Assembly: GCA_025084515.1 (NCBI GenBank)
Contig: JAJAGP010000442.1
Span: 248,001-312,000, forward strand
Length of the DNA: 64,000 nucleotides
Source: Ancistrus triradiatus
Taxonomy: Eukaryota > Chordata > Actinopteri > Siluriformes > Loricariidae
Reading direction: 5' to 3'
Shown here: one piece after another, positions 24,701 to 37,800 of the stretch
Numbering within the stretch: the first letter of the stretch is position 1
Layout: each line of letters opens with the position of its first letter
Translations under genes and position numbers: made by a program
The notes under the pieces: model-generated
What the model saw: the letters and a program-made list of their open reading frames with translations, nothing else
Told to the model about the DNA's origin: nothing
The model's database searches: none

Positions 24701-25660
24701 AATGCTAATATAATGATTTACATTAGCCATGTTTCCTAGCTGTCAAATTGAGAAAGCTTCACATTGTTTTGTGTGATTACAATACACTCAGTATCTTAAT
24801 ACATTAGTTGAAATTAATTTTGTCTTTATTTATTTACAGTATTGGTCCATTATCTCTGCTTGTACTATGGTAAATCTGATGCTGATAAATTAATAGCATG
24901 CTACTTGAGTAGACTTTCCTAGTCTCTGTATGTTTAGATGGCTGTTTTACTTCTGCATTGCTTTTCAGTTTTTCAATGCCATTACGTCAGATCTTTGGAT
25001 ACTCTTCTCAGTTCTGCTAATACCTAAAGCTAACAACTCAGCTAACTAAGATGTAGCCTTATGGGCTATATAAATGTAACCTTACTTCCATTACATTTGT
25101 TCTGTACACAAGACAACATAAAATGTAAACAGTGCTACATGAAGATGAAACACAATATAATATGTGCAAAGGGACAGTATGAGTAAATACACAATACACA
25201 CTAGACACACTACAGCAGCAATAGCCTTGTTAGCAAGTATCCCTTTGGGAAAAAACTATGTTGAGTTGATTGTTAATGAAATCTTCATAATCACAGATCC
25301 TGTGTCAACAGGGAAAAATATCATTAATGTCATTTACATGAATAAAAGGAAGGCCCCTCTCTGTGAGTCAAGGAGGCAATCTGGACTGGGCAGAAGGGAG
25401 GGAGTGAGGGGGTTTGGGCAGCCCTCAGCTGCAGGGTGGATAATTGAGCAGAAAACTGATAAAGTCAACATAAAAAAGGGCATATCGGACCCACAGAGAG
25501 TTCAAACATCAGCTTAAGCCCATTCACCAATCAACGGCCCGCCTTCATCTACCGTTCCCCCTGCGGGCATGATCTCTGCCAAATTCAATACAACCTTAAA
25601 CTGTTTAAGAGAGCAGTGGGTTACAGTTCATCAGGGCAATGAACCCACGGAGGATCGGAG

Positions 25661-25693
<33 letters not shown>

Positions 25694-27988
25694 CCCTTCC
25701 CATACTACACGAACAACAGTCGCAGCTGATAAGAGTGAAACAGGCCCCTCGTACCCCTTTAATTACCCCTCCTAAAAAGCCCCCTACTCCACATCCCCCT
25801 GTTTTCTCCTTCATCTCCCGTCTTTCAGAAAAAGATGACAAAACGATGGGCAAGCGACCCTCTAGGGAGGGGAAGCAGCTTTTACATGGAGATTAGACAG
25901 TACTATTGTTCAGAGAGAATAAAAAGGAAGAAACAGAGAGAACGCGAGGATGGCAGTGAAGAAGGAATAGAGAGGATATACAGATTGATGAGAGGACAAA
26001 ACAGAAAATACCACATACAGACAAAAGCATCCCATCTGCCATTCTCTACCATTCACAACTCCTGACAGTCATCTACAAGTCAAACTCTGATAAGCTGTTT
26101 TTGTAAATACACACTCATTGGAATAATCACACCTGTATTCCTTCCTAAAGCACTAGGGTTCTTGCACACATACTATGCGTGGTATAAACGTTGGACATAA
26201 ATAGCTGCAGAGCATGTAAAACATAACATAACATTTTACCAGATAATTACTTTTTACATGACATGAAATCATGTAATCTTTGAAAGCCATCTTTGAAATA
26301 CATAATACTATAAGTGCCCTCCATAGGCTTTAAGTTTGTTTGTCTATTTATTTATGTCACATGAGCATCCATGGCTGTTTGTGACAGGAGCAAGGTTATA
26401 ATGATACTAATCACTGCTGAGCAATTTAGAATGCTGAACCAATTTAGAATGAATGCCTGTCTATGGAATGTGGGAGGAAACTGGAGTACCCGGAGTAAAC
26501 CCATTTGAACATGGGGAGGACATGCAAACTCGACACAAGCAGAGTCCAAGGTCGGGATTGAACCAGGGATCTCTGAAGCCGTGATTGTGTACCTTCTTTA
26601 AGTCCAGTAGTTTATATATTTATATTAACAACAAGTGGCAAATTCAGTTACCTTGTTTTTAAGTTCAACTTATTGTTATACTTTATACTGTTGTATTCAT
26701 TATTTCACACTTATGTTTAAAGGTAGTATTGCTAGTCTTCAGTTCCAGGACTACTGCTGTGGTCATCTATGAGTCAGACTCTGATAAGCAGTGGCTTTAA
26801 ATACACACTCATAGATTAGGCATTATCACATTTAAAGTTATTTAAGTGTTAAACACTTTGAATGTACATGTAATCTTGTGTATTATATATATTGTTGTTT
26901 ATTACCTATAAATACAGTAGATTTGTACATATTATTTAAGCACATAAACTGCATTATAATGCTTGGCCCTAAGCTCCTGACCAACAGTGTATACAGCTCT
27001 TAAAATAAGAGACCAGTGCAAAATGATCAGTTTCTCTGGTTTTACTATTTGTAGGTACTATTTGTGTTTGAATGAAATGGACAATGTTTGTTTTTTTCTA
27101 TAAATTACTGACAAATTCCAAATAAAAATATTTATTTCCAGCAATGACAAGAGCATTTATTCACAGTAAATGACAACTGGTCAAAATAACAAGAAAAATA
27201 TAAAATATAAGAAAATGCAGTGTTTTCAGACTTTGATTAATAATATAAATAATAATAAAAAGAAAACAAGTTTCTATTCTTTTTTTTTTTAAACAAAACA
27301 AAACTAATGTTTTAACTTGGGAAAGTTCGGAACACAATTTTTCATGTGTCTTGTCCTTTTTCTCAATAAATAAGATTTGGTTCGGGTTGATCACCTAATC
27401 AGTACCACAGTAAGTAGACTGAGATGTGTCTGTGTTGGAATTAATCAGATACTGGAATGGAACTGCTGCTATACATGTAGATATGTAGATTGTATGAAAA
27501 TCTGGGATTGGCGTCTTATTTGTTTCCAAAGATGTATCTGTTATAGCACATTTATTTCTCAAATCATACTCAACAAGTATGTCTGGAACTGTCTTCCCGA
27601 GAATACAGGATTAAACTGAAGTCATATGTTGTAAAAATGTCTTAAACATCCTTTGTACTTTAGTCCCTTCAGTGTCAGTCTGTTTTTAAAGGTTTCATAT
27701 TTTAAATCAACTAACTTCATACACATGATGTTTCTTGATTAAACATAATAAAATTAAACTATAATAAATAAAGGCTTCTGCCTAGGCTCTTTATTTTTAT
27801 ATTAAACTATAATTTCCCTAAATCACACATATATGACTTATGAACTATATGAACCAAAATATAAAGACACGCAGTCAGAAACATGCAGACATGCAGTGTG
27901 TTTTGAAAAACAGACATGTCAGGTGACCATCATGAGGGGGTCTGTCCAATCTGTCCTGTAGTCCTTTTGACCTGAGCATAAGGTTTGA

Positions 27989-28035
<47 letters not shown>

Positions 28036-29590
28036 TGTGTGTATGTGTCTTTATGATGAGCTCTAAATCACTGACAATGACCTCATCACTCACAACAAAG
28101 ACCTTTCCTGTCACACCACCAGACAGAGAGAAAGAGTGAGACGGAGAAAGACGGAGAACTAGAGAGTGTATTCTCATGTGCTGTTATTACTGGACAGTCC
28201 AACTCTCTGAAGTCATCTGTGTACTTTTCATATGAAGCGTAAACCAATTATCTACCACACAGCACGCTCAAATACACATATTAGTGTGTATGCCATCCTC
28301 ACTTCCTGATAAAGAACTAAAGAGAGAAAAAACAGGACTAATCCCTCCTCGCTCTGTCATCAGTAGAGAAAAAAGGAAACAAAAGAGTGCATTTGGGAAT
28401 TGTTGCGAGGTCACTCTTCGGACACAAGTGTATATATTTATAGCATTTTATGCAGTTTAGTTTTTAAACATTTAACAATGTTTGCGAAAACGGAAGTCTG
28501 AAAGTTCCTCTAATAAAAGTAAATGGGGGCTGCTAGTGAACAAAAGACAAAAAGGTAAAGTTGTTAGAGTAGCTGTGTTTCCCAATAACAAGATGAGTCC
28601 TTTTAAGTAATCGAAGCGATTCACATCTGTATTTAGAAATATTATCGTCTATGGCAACATTAGATCTTTTAATGTAGTATAAACATTATATGTCAAACAT
28701 ACTGTATGTGCAACCGTACTGCAAAGCAACAATTACAAGTTATGTGATATCAGTATTAAAACAGTACATTTACTATGTATTTATAATAATCACTACAAAT
28801 GGAATAAAAGATTCTCTTGTAAGAGAAATCATATGACTGTTGCTGCATCCTCTGTATTTTTCGTGCCTTTGCCTGGCTTGAAGTTAAACCAGTACAAATG
28901 AACAGACAGCTATTAAATTCTTCTTATTGATATCAACATGCGAGGTTTCTTATCAGACTTGACAACATCTGAGTCCATCAATTATGCATTTATTGTCACT
29001 TGGTTGCAGCACAGTTGGCTCAAAGTAAGTATGAAGATAATCTGTAATAGAAAATGGGCATTTTCTGTATTCTGTGAAATGGATGCAAATGAGTGGGTAC
29101 CTTGCTTTGTCTTTAAAAGTGTACAGTGTGTTCACGTGTTTCCTAAATATCTCTGCATTATACGGTGTTAACCACTTTCTAGTTTCTTACTTGAATTTGT
29201 ATGTTACTGTATAAAAGTTTAACTTAGATAAGTTATTTCCTTCACATAAATGCAGCTGTTGCCAAAACCTGACTAAAGTTGCTTAACAATACTGAAGCTA
29301 CATACAGAGTTTGTGTCACATCTTTTGCTAATCAAAAGATTATCTGCATTGTCCTAAATTAGCACTAAAAGAGAAGAGTGGTGAGCCATCGGCTCTGTTT
29401 CTATAGTTAATGTACAGGAAAAATACATTACTAGAGTACTGGACACAATATAAACAATACACAACCGTGCTGCTTACAAGCTAAAAGGTAATTACACTAC
29501 TAGCTAGCCACTGGGAAATGTAATTAAGCTAATAGCGTCGCTACTTCTAGCAAGGCTGCCCAATAATGTTCATATTCAAGCATGCGCGCA

Positions 29591-29640
<50 letters not shown>

Positions 29641-31831
29641 CACAGCTTGCCTTTCTATCATTTGGGGGACTTTTGGATCTTTTGTTTTTTCAAAAGGATG
29701 TTTCAGCTTCAACAACAACAACAAAATTTTCTTTATGAGGTCCAGCAGAAGTTCCCCATGAGGTAAAAAAATCTCAGATCCTTCTATACTGGTTGGAATA
29801 TTTGGTCCTCACAAACATATAAATTTGATAAACACACACACACACACACACACATGCACACACACACAAAACCAACTGAGTTTTAGTATTCACATGGATG
29901 ATCTAGTGCCAACTCTAAACATTTGTTTCACAAGTAGTATGTTCTGTTATACTATTACAAATTATAAAAAATAAAAAATACTTTGAGCTCTGCTAACTAT
30001 ATTTTACTATGACACGCATCGCTAACACAAAATGCTAGGCAAAGCAGAAGAGCTCACATATGTGTTGTACTCACTTATGTGTGACTAATTCCACCTATTT
30101 CTAGCCCTACATGTCTGCACGTCATAACACACAGGTCAAAAGTCAAGAGGCCGCAAAGGACTTCAATTAGCGGGCACCCTAGGAGCGTCCGTTCTGGATG
30201 AGGCCACCCTTATTCCTGACCCCAGCTTGGTCTGATGGATTCATCAGAAACAAAGCAAAAATTGCACAAACAATTCGTTCCCACCATTCTTATCCCACGG
30301 ATAATCAGGCTTTATTAAGACCTGTGGGTAGTCTTTAACATGCAACATGCGCTGCATTGATATTCATGAGATATGTAAATATAATGAATGACTAATGAAG
30401 GCCTATTATAAGGACAGTAGCGGATCCCCATGAGAATGGAAATGGGGAAAAATAATAACATCCATGCCGCCTATTGTTTCGCACAAAGCTACCCAGAGAG
30501 AATGCTGCCAACAATTTGACCTTGTTTCGGTGTTATGTTAATCTAGTTCAATTAAGCGAAACCTTAATGCTAGTGAGGATTATATAAAGCAAGTTTGTGG
30601 GGTTTGGATGCACTCAGAGGGCCATTAGCCTGCCTTATGTCATAATTTGATGATTTAATTTGAAGAAATTATTCATTTGAGTTGTATGGGAGGGCACAAC
30701 TAAAGCTGAAAACTGTGTTTAAAAAAGGATTTTATGGTCGCCATTTAAAATTCACCATCACATCGTAATGGAGAATTAGATCTTGGGATTTGCAAAATGT
30801 GTACAGAGTAGGTATTTGTTGCCAAGAATTACGAACTGTAAGAAGATACAAGTTTTGCTAATCTATAGGTGAACTGAATGCATGAACGGTATGGAAAATA
30901 GAGAAAATTCACAGAATAGTCAGGGGCACCCAGGACCAATTGATAAGAGTAAGGGAAGCAAAGGGTCATTTCAAAATTTGTGAGTTAGGTGCTCCTACTA
31001 CTATCAGTCAGGTAATAAATGGCACCTGTGGAGTGTGTAACAGGAAAAAGGACCTGCTTTAATTTGTCATACTGTAAATATAATTTAGGCCATGTGTTTT
31101 TTTTTTTTTTGTTGTTGTTCTTTGGCAAAAGTTCATCAAGGGCTTTACTAAATAAATCACTTTGCTCACTACACATATATAATATGATCTAATTAACAAA
31201 AGAAAAAAGAAAAAAAATAATTTCTTTTACAAAACAATTTCTTTTCTATTGTAAAGTACCTATTAAATCTGATTCCACTGTGTCACTGTATTACATTTCA
31301 TATATAGACCTTATATGGGGAAACGCAATATAATTCTACATCATTTCATCTGGAGCCAAAATGACTGATCTACGTCAACAAACTAAAACCACAAATGACT
31401 AAAAAAATGAGTGCTACTGTTTCAGCTACACACTGAAACTTTACATTCAAAGAAATAAATAATGATCATTATGATGATTGAGTGGCATAGTGGTCCCAGA
31501 TACTAGCTCACCATCATCCCAGTGGCGTCTTCTGCTGGGATGCATTTATTTGGAACGTTATACCCCATTTTTCCCAGTCTGGGTCAGGCTCTGGAGTATA
31601 ACCCCAGAGAACATAGTGCACATGTGTAAGCATGCCCAGGTTTTGACACCAATTCATTGTAGAACTGCGTGGGGGATGCTGTTTCAGAGCCAGGGTATGA
31701 TCCCCCAACAAACTTCCCCTTCTTGATCTGCCTAGATGTGGGCAGTCATGATGCCTGACCCAGCTGAAATGTACTACCAGTACTACTTGAACCCAGGTCT
31801 CTGCAGTGGTGTAGCTCACTCAAGCACCACT

Positions 31832-31877
<46 letters not shown>

Positions 31878-34800
31878 GACAGTGAAGAAGAAGAAAAAGA
31901 TCGTCTGTATTTTTATGTCATTGTGATGCATTACCTCATGGCCTGTAATGGTTTAATTTGTAACTAGCTACAACTACAATAATGGTATTCTTTGCAAGGA
32001 TACATGGTTTGGATGCTACATTATGGTGCATCATATAATTTAATGAGACATAAACTATTTATAGGCTTTACACATAAAAACCCTATATAGAACGAATACA
32101 CTACGTAGTGTACACTTGTATTGAATATGGTTTTGAATATTACGATTGTTTATTCTGTGTGACTGCACTCCTTAAACTCTGGCTTTGACTAGCATGATGA
32201 AATAATAGTTAACCACTTTGTCATGTCATTATGACACTTTCCTCCGAGTCATGGTTAGTGTAAGGTGTAAGGTGAACTAATTGCTTCATTTTTCCCACAT
32301 TTTATTTATTTATTTATTATTGTCAGAAATGTCTCTGAACGTATAGTTTTCAATTATTCGGCTCCGCTGTTCAGTTTGCAATACCTCAGCAAAACTGAAT
32401 ACTGTGATACATATTGTATTTCATGAAAACGTCTCCAAGTATCACAATAGATTTCTGACGCTCCTACACTGTCATTGTTTTCTTTTGTCTTTGATGACCT
32501 ACGTATCTTCCTTGCATGCTCATTTCCCTGCTGACCCATCTATTTGTCTACCTTCCTAAATTTCTATCAGTTTCACCGTCTAAGTACACAACCACCTGGT
32601 TTGTGCTTGTATGCGTTCCCCCAGAAATGAATCTCTGCTGGCCTTGACCAATAGCAACAGCTGTGGCATATAGCATTTCCCTAACACCACCAGCGGCTGG
32701 CCAACGTTTGAAAGTGAACTCACCTGGACAAGTGAGGTAAGCCAATACTCTCCCCTCCCCACCCGTAAATACAATGAAACAACTCAGACACTAGAGACTG
32801 ATGGCATGGACTCACCTTGACATCAGAGAAGAACATCTTGAGCATGTTGGAGCTGGGGTACCTGGTGTAGAAGAACATGAGCTTGGCCTTCTTCAGGTGG
32901 TTGGGAGAAAGCCCTTCCTGAATGTGCAAATGAGTGGGTTAAGGAAAAGCAGCTAAGCCCCGAGCTGAGAGCAGTCAGGATTTGCTTGCCATTGTCATCA
33001 TCATTACTCAAGGTGCCGCACCGTCACGGCCAATAAACCACCGCAGCAAAGCCAGTTTTACATGAGAAAGCCATTTCACAGGCAAAGTGAGCAACGTCTT
33101 TCCCTAAGCCCTAAGCCTCGGCCAGCCTCCTCCTTCAGATGTAAAAGAGTGAGAGGTTGTTTGCATGGCACCTACAAATACAGTGCCCCTCACTTTGGGA
33201 AGAACTCTTGGTGAGTCCCAGATCTCAATAGCTACCACTTTTTGTGCTTAGCTTTGAACACAGGATACATAATAGTACAAAATTGTTGGGCAAACTTATC
33301 ATGTATGCATGCAATCCCACTAAACTGCTGATATGGCACCTTGTCAGGAAATTTGCCACTCCATTTCATGTCTGTAGACAACGAATTGGCCATGCCGCTG
33401 ATAGGCTGCGGAGCAGCAACTACCAACTGACACACCAAGGAACTGGTTAGCATCTAAAGATGTCTCTTAGAAAACCCACAAAATGACTGTAAAATGACAC
33501 ATTTGTCATGTTAATATGCCTAATCCGAAAACATAAACAAGTCTTGTAAAGTATGCACACATTCAAAGATAATACAGATTCAGACAAACCATAAGTAGAG
33601 TACTTCACATAATTGAGGGAGAGAAAAGAAAAGAAATGAGAGGAAAAAAAGAGCGAGGGGGTGGTTTGTTGGATGGAAAAGCGCATCTTTGTCTCACCCA
33701 CCCTCTCTCACTCTCTCCCTCTTTCTCTCACCATCTGGTCTTGCTTTATGAGCACAAAGGCCAGAGAGAATGAAAGAGGGACAAGCTGCTCTTTTCTTTC
33801 GCGGCATTACTTCATTCAGTGCCGTGAATGAATGGATCATGCAAAACGACAAAAAACTACATTGCAACATGAAAGCTGATGACAAGTTTATCACCACAGA
33901 TGCAAATAAAATAAAAAGTTCTCAGTGTAGCGACCCGAGAATGAAATTAAACACTGGCGACTCTCTAATTACTCAGCGATAACAAACTTCTTTGACGGAA
34001 AAGTAATCACTAAAGGCAGGTTATGTTCAGTGAATCTCAATATCTCCCACCAATGATATGCACACACAAGGTGCCAGCATTACTCACGGAAATAAACTCT
34101 TTACAGCCTTTATGGAGGCACACGCGTTAATCGAGTTTAGTTCATTTAAGAGAGTTCAAGCAAATTTACAGTTCCAAATAATGCAGCACAACATTTGTGT
34201 TGATTATCAGTTTCTCTTTGCGGGGAAGAAAAACTGCTTGGCCAGTCGTCTGGGCGTTTCAGTCCAATCTGCACTTTTTCCACCATGTGTTCTGCATTCA
34301 TCAATAATCTATTTAAGCTAAGAACGCATTGTAAGTGCGAACGGGCACTGAGTGTGACATTCCTGCAGAGGACGTTCTCCTGCCCTAACCTCTGCCACAC
34401 AACAAAATGGCTGATTATGCGATTTTGTCAGACAAAGAGTCCTCCGCACCCTCCTCCCCAGCCCTGCCTCTTCTGAAACTAGCCCTGGGCCTTTTGTGTG
34501 TCTGTCAAAATGAGACTGACCACGCCAATAAGCTAGTTGTCAGGTTACAAAAAGATTCACCTGCCACTATGTAAATGCTTTTTTTAACGTCCTATCAAAC
34601 ATCCCACCCATATCCTGATCCATAACCCAACTCTGGTTGCTGCCTAATGAATATCTCCATCCTTAAGTCTCTAGTGACCCCATTACCAGTCAAATTTTCC
34701 CAGTCCTAACCCCATTCCCAACACTTATGTAACCCCTTTCCCAGGAATGCCTGGAATATGCTAATCAATCCCAAATCCACCCCCTACCTTTTCCCCACAC

Positions 34801-37800
34801 GTTTAGTTAATCTTGATTCTGCTGGCATTTAACCCTCCCCAAGGATATTTCAAACCCAAATAAGGTTTCCATTTCTAGCAGTTTCCCCAAGCACACTTTC
34901 CTGATGAATTTTATCATTTGAAATTGGATCCTATATTCAGCCCAATCAATCTAACCCCCTTCCCAGTGAACAGCAATTCTTCCTAACCTTTTTTGGCTGA
35001 TATCTTTGTCCAGAACTGAGTTGTTATCTGTAGAGGAAGCACTCATCTGGCGCTCTGGTGAGGGATTATATACTACCCATACTTCCTCTGAATTAGTGTT
35101 AATTATCATTTTTTATATTTGCAAAAGATTCTGCCAGCCAGAGGCAAGTGAGCATGTGTCTTGGAGGTTACCTTGCAGACTGTTGATATATAAAGACCAA
35201 AATCCTTTCAAAGCTTATTACACAGGTAATTTGGTAACTGTTTAGTACTTTAAATCTTACCATTATTTCTGTTTTCACTTTCTATCAGTTGATTATTATT
35301 TTTGTTTTTTATATAACAACTTTCAGAAGCAAAGGTAGTGTATATGTAGGTTAGTCATGTGTCGCTGTGGTAGCCTAGCGGTAATGTCCAGGGTTCAAAT
35401 CCGACCTCTGCTAAGCTGCCACCATTGGTTCCTTGAGCAAGACCCTTCAACCACAGTTGCTTGCATTGTATCAGTTGTAAGTGGTGAGTTGTAAATTATA
35501 ATAGCTAATGTGTCTCAAGAAAAAGATCAATAGCATGATTTATTAGGTAGCCTAGCGGTTAAGGACTATGGACCAATAGGTCCAGGGTTCAAATCCCACC
35601 TCTGCCAAGCTGCCACTGTTGGATCCTTGAGCAAGGAACAATTGCTTGGATTGTAAGACTGTATCAATTGTAAGTCGCTCTGGATAAGGGCGTCTGCTAA
35701 ATACTGTAAATGTAAATGACCATTATCCAATTATGTCAAATTTTGTTCAACAGTTTTGTTCATATACAACTGCACCAACTGTTAGTACAAAAGCCATACT
35801 CTGTACCTGTTCTTTATAAGAAATAAATGTTTTAAATTATTCTAACACTTATTAAATACCAAAAATAGCTTTCTGTATGGGCTAAAATATAAAACTTTCT
35901 AAAATTAAACTCCGCTATTTGTTTTTACAGGCACACTTGTTTGAATTTTATAATTGCTTTATAAATCCCCTACTAAATTGTGTCTAGGGTCATTGTTCAT
36001 CTGTTTTCCATTTCCTTCTTTATTCCTGCCATTCTGCTCTCTTGATGGGGCGACTGTAAAGACTGTAGGGCCATTGGCTCAGGAGACAAGACGAGGCAGT
36101 GTAATGAAAGACAAACATACAGCCGCAAACACCTGTTAATGCCTGGTTCAAAGAAAAGAAAGGAAGGGAAAAAAGATAGAAGAAAAAAGAGGGAGATTGT
36201 TTAGCTGCCAAGCAACAGCTGAGGGCCCTCAGGTTGTTGACCGATCTTTATGAATCAAAAGAGGTGGAATGAAAAGGAGGGATAATTGTTCCTCTGTTTT
36301 TTTTCTTTTCTTTTTTTTTTATAATACGATATGATGAGGGTTGACAGAGGTGGAACCTGTCAGTCATAAACAAAAATACAGATGGCAGGTTGGTCTCTGA
36401 GTCCTCGAATGAACTTCAAACTACCAGGAGTGATACTAAATATTCCCTAAAGGTCTTCAATTAGTTTGAGTATTTTAAATTAGTTAAAATCTTCTGTCGA
36501 CTATGAAGGGGGGTTGTAAATGACAATGCTAATCGATTTTAAGAGTTAAGCTAGATTTAAATATACCAACTTATAATGTAATGTCTTCATAAAGCAACAG
36601 GCTAAACAGGTGTGAAGGCACTAGAATGTGCGTTAACACGTTTGCGTTAAATTGCAATAACACTGTAAAAGAGGCAACTGCTGACTTTGAATAGGTAGCC
36701 TGAATCCCAAGGACGCTTAAAGAGTTAGCTACCATGTTAGCACAGAGCCACATTCTATGTTCAGGTGTTCACCTGAAATCTCCATTACTATGGCATGTAC
36801 ATCTTTATCTCAAGGTTATCACACAGTGTTAAACTTTGGGAATACATCTGTATTTAGCTCAGACGATATGTTTGTACATCTGTAGGAGTTACCCCAAAAC
36901 AACAACAACAACAAAAACAAAAGGCCAATCTTAGGGATTTACTGTGCCATAGTACACAGAATGTGAAAAAGTGCTTTGAAAGCTCTCCTTATAGTTAAGA
37001 GGAATTTTAACCTCTGACACGTGGGGAAACTGGATCTGACCCAAACTAAAAAACACAGCTCTTTGCAACACAGTAGACTGCCAGAAAAAAGTAAACCTCA
37101 GAAGAACATAAGTGTTCTTTGGGAATGAAATCTGACTTTATCATTATGAAAATATCACAAAAGCAGACTTTCAGCAAACTAAAACACTGTCAGAAAAGGA
37201 TATTGCACTCCCTGGGTACGGTGAGATATCAGACATGTCCTGGAGGTCTCCACACTCAGACTTAATGAGTGAGAGAGACAGACTCTCAGCCGTGCTCCCG
37301 GGGTGAGTTGGCGAGCAGGACCGGGTGTGGCCCATATGGTGGTTGGATGCCATCTTGGTCCGTAAGCTAGTGGTCTCTCGTGAGAGGTCCATGGAATCAG
37401 GTGAGCCTCTATCTTTTCCGGGGTATCCTAATGAAGGGGCACCAAGTGGGCCCTGAAATGGATACCCCATTAGCGGAAGGGGGAATGGGTGGCGGAAAGA
37501 TGGTGGACTGAAGCCCATATTGGCTGACAGGGAAGAGGGATGGAGGGAGGGATGATGGTGGGCTCCATGAGCACCCACTGCAGACGATTGGTGGTGGTGT
37601 TCGACTGCAGACTTTCGCACCACTAAAGGCAGTGCTTCGGTCTGATCGTTGGCACTGGGGAGTGGGACCCCACCAAATGACTCATGTGGGCTGGGAATGA
37701 TGACATCACCAAAGCACTGCAAGCGCTGATTGGCTGTGTGGAAGTTAGGGTTGTCCCCGTTAACGCTGAAACGATCCTGAGGTGCAGGAAGTGGTGGGAA

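Larger units (their letters stand above)
22166..32815 (-). other. prox1 intron 3 (10.7 kb)
   Basis: It runs from GTGAGT (32815) to CATCACAG (22166), U2-type. Contents: a degenerate family repeat (22456-22600), a decayed Tc1-type transposon (22777-23680), microsatellites, a SINE-like fragment (26430-26580), and complex low-repeat blocks at 25330-25600 and 30080-30720 that may be enhancers. Stretches 23700-25320, 26600-30080 and 30750-32800 show no gene; 27240-27300 and 31090-31260 are A/T-rich. Confidence 0.9.
32924..37203 (-). other. prox1 intron 2: U12-type AT-AC (minor spliceosome) intron
   Basis: The 5' end reads ATATCCTTTT, a perfect U12 donor. The 3' end has TTTTCCTTAACCC (32948-32936), a perfect U12 branch site, about 15 nt before the terminal AC at 32925-32924. 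This is the only way to join ...PGSA to IQEGLSP in frame. The Drosophila prospero gene is known for a U12 AT-AC intron (as part of a twintron) at a homologous place. If unspliced, translation runs ten residues into the intron and stops at TGA (37173-37171). The intron holds two SINE copies and complex blocks at 33740-34330 and 36000-36300. Confidence 0.93.

Noticed and set aside
37171..37203. Fly-type twintron isoform (in-frame U2 donor after the U12 donor)
   Set aside because: The frame meets TGA ten codons after the U12 donor, and no GT donor with good context precedes it.
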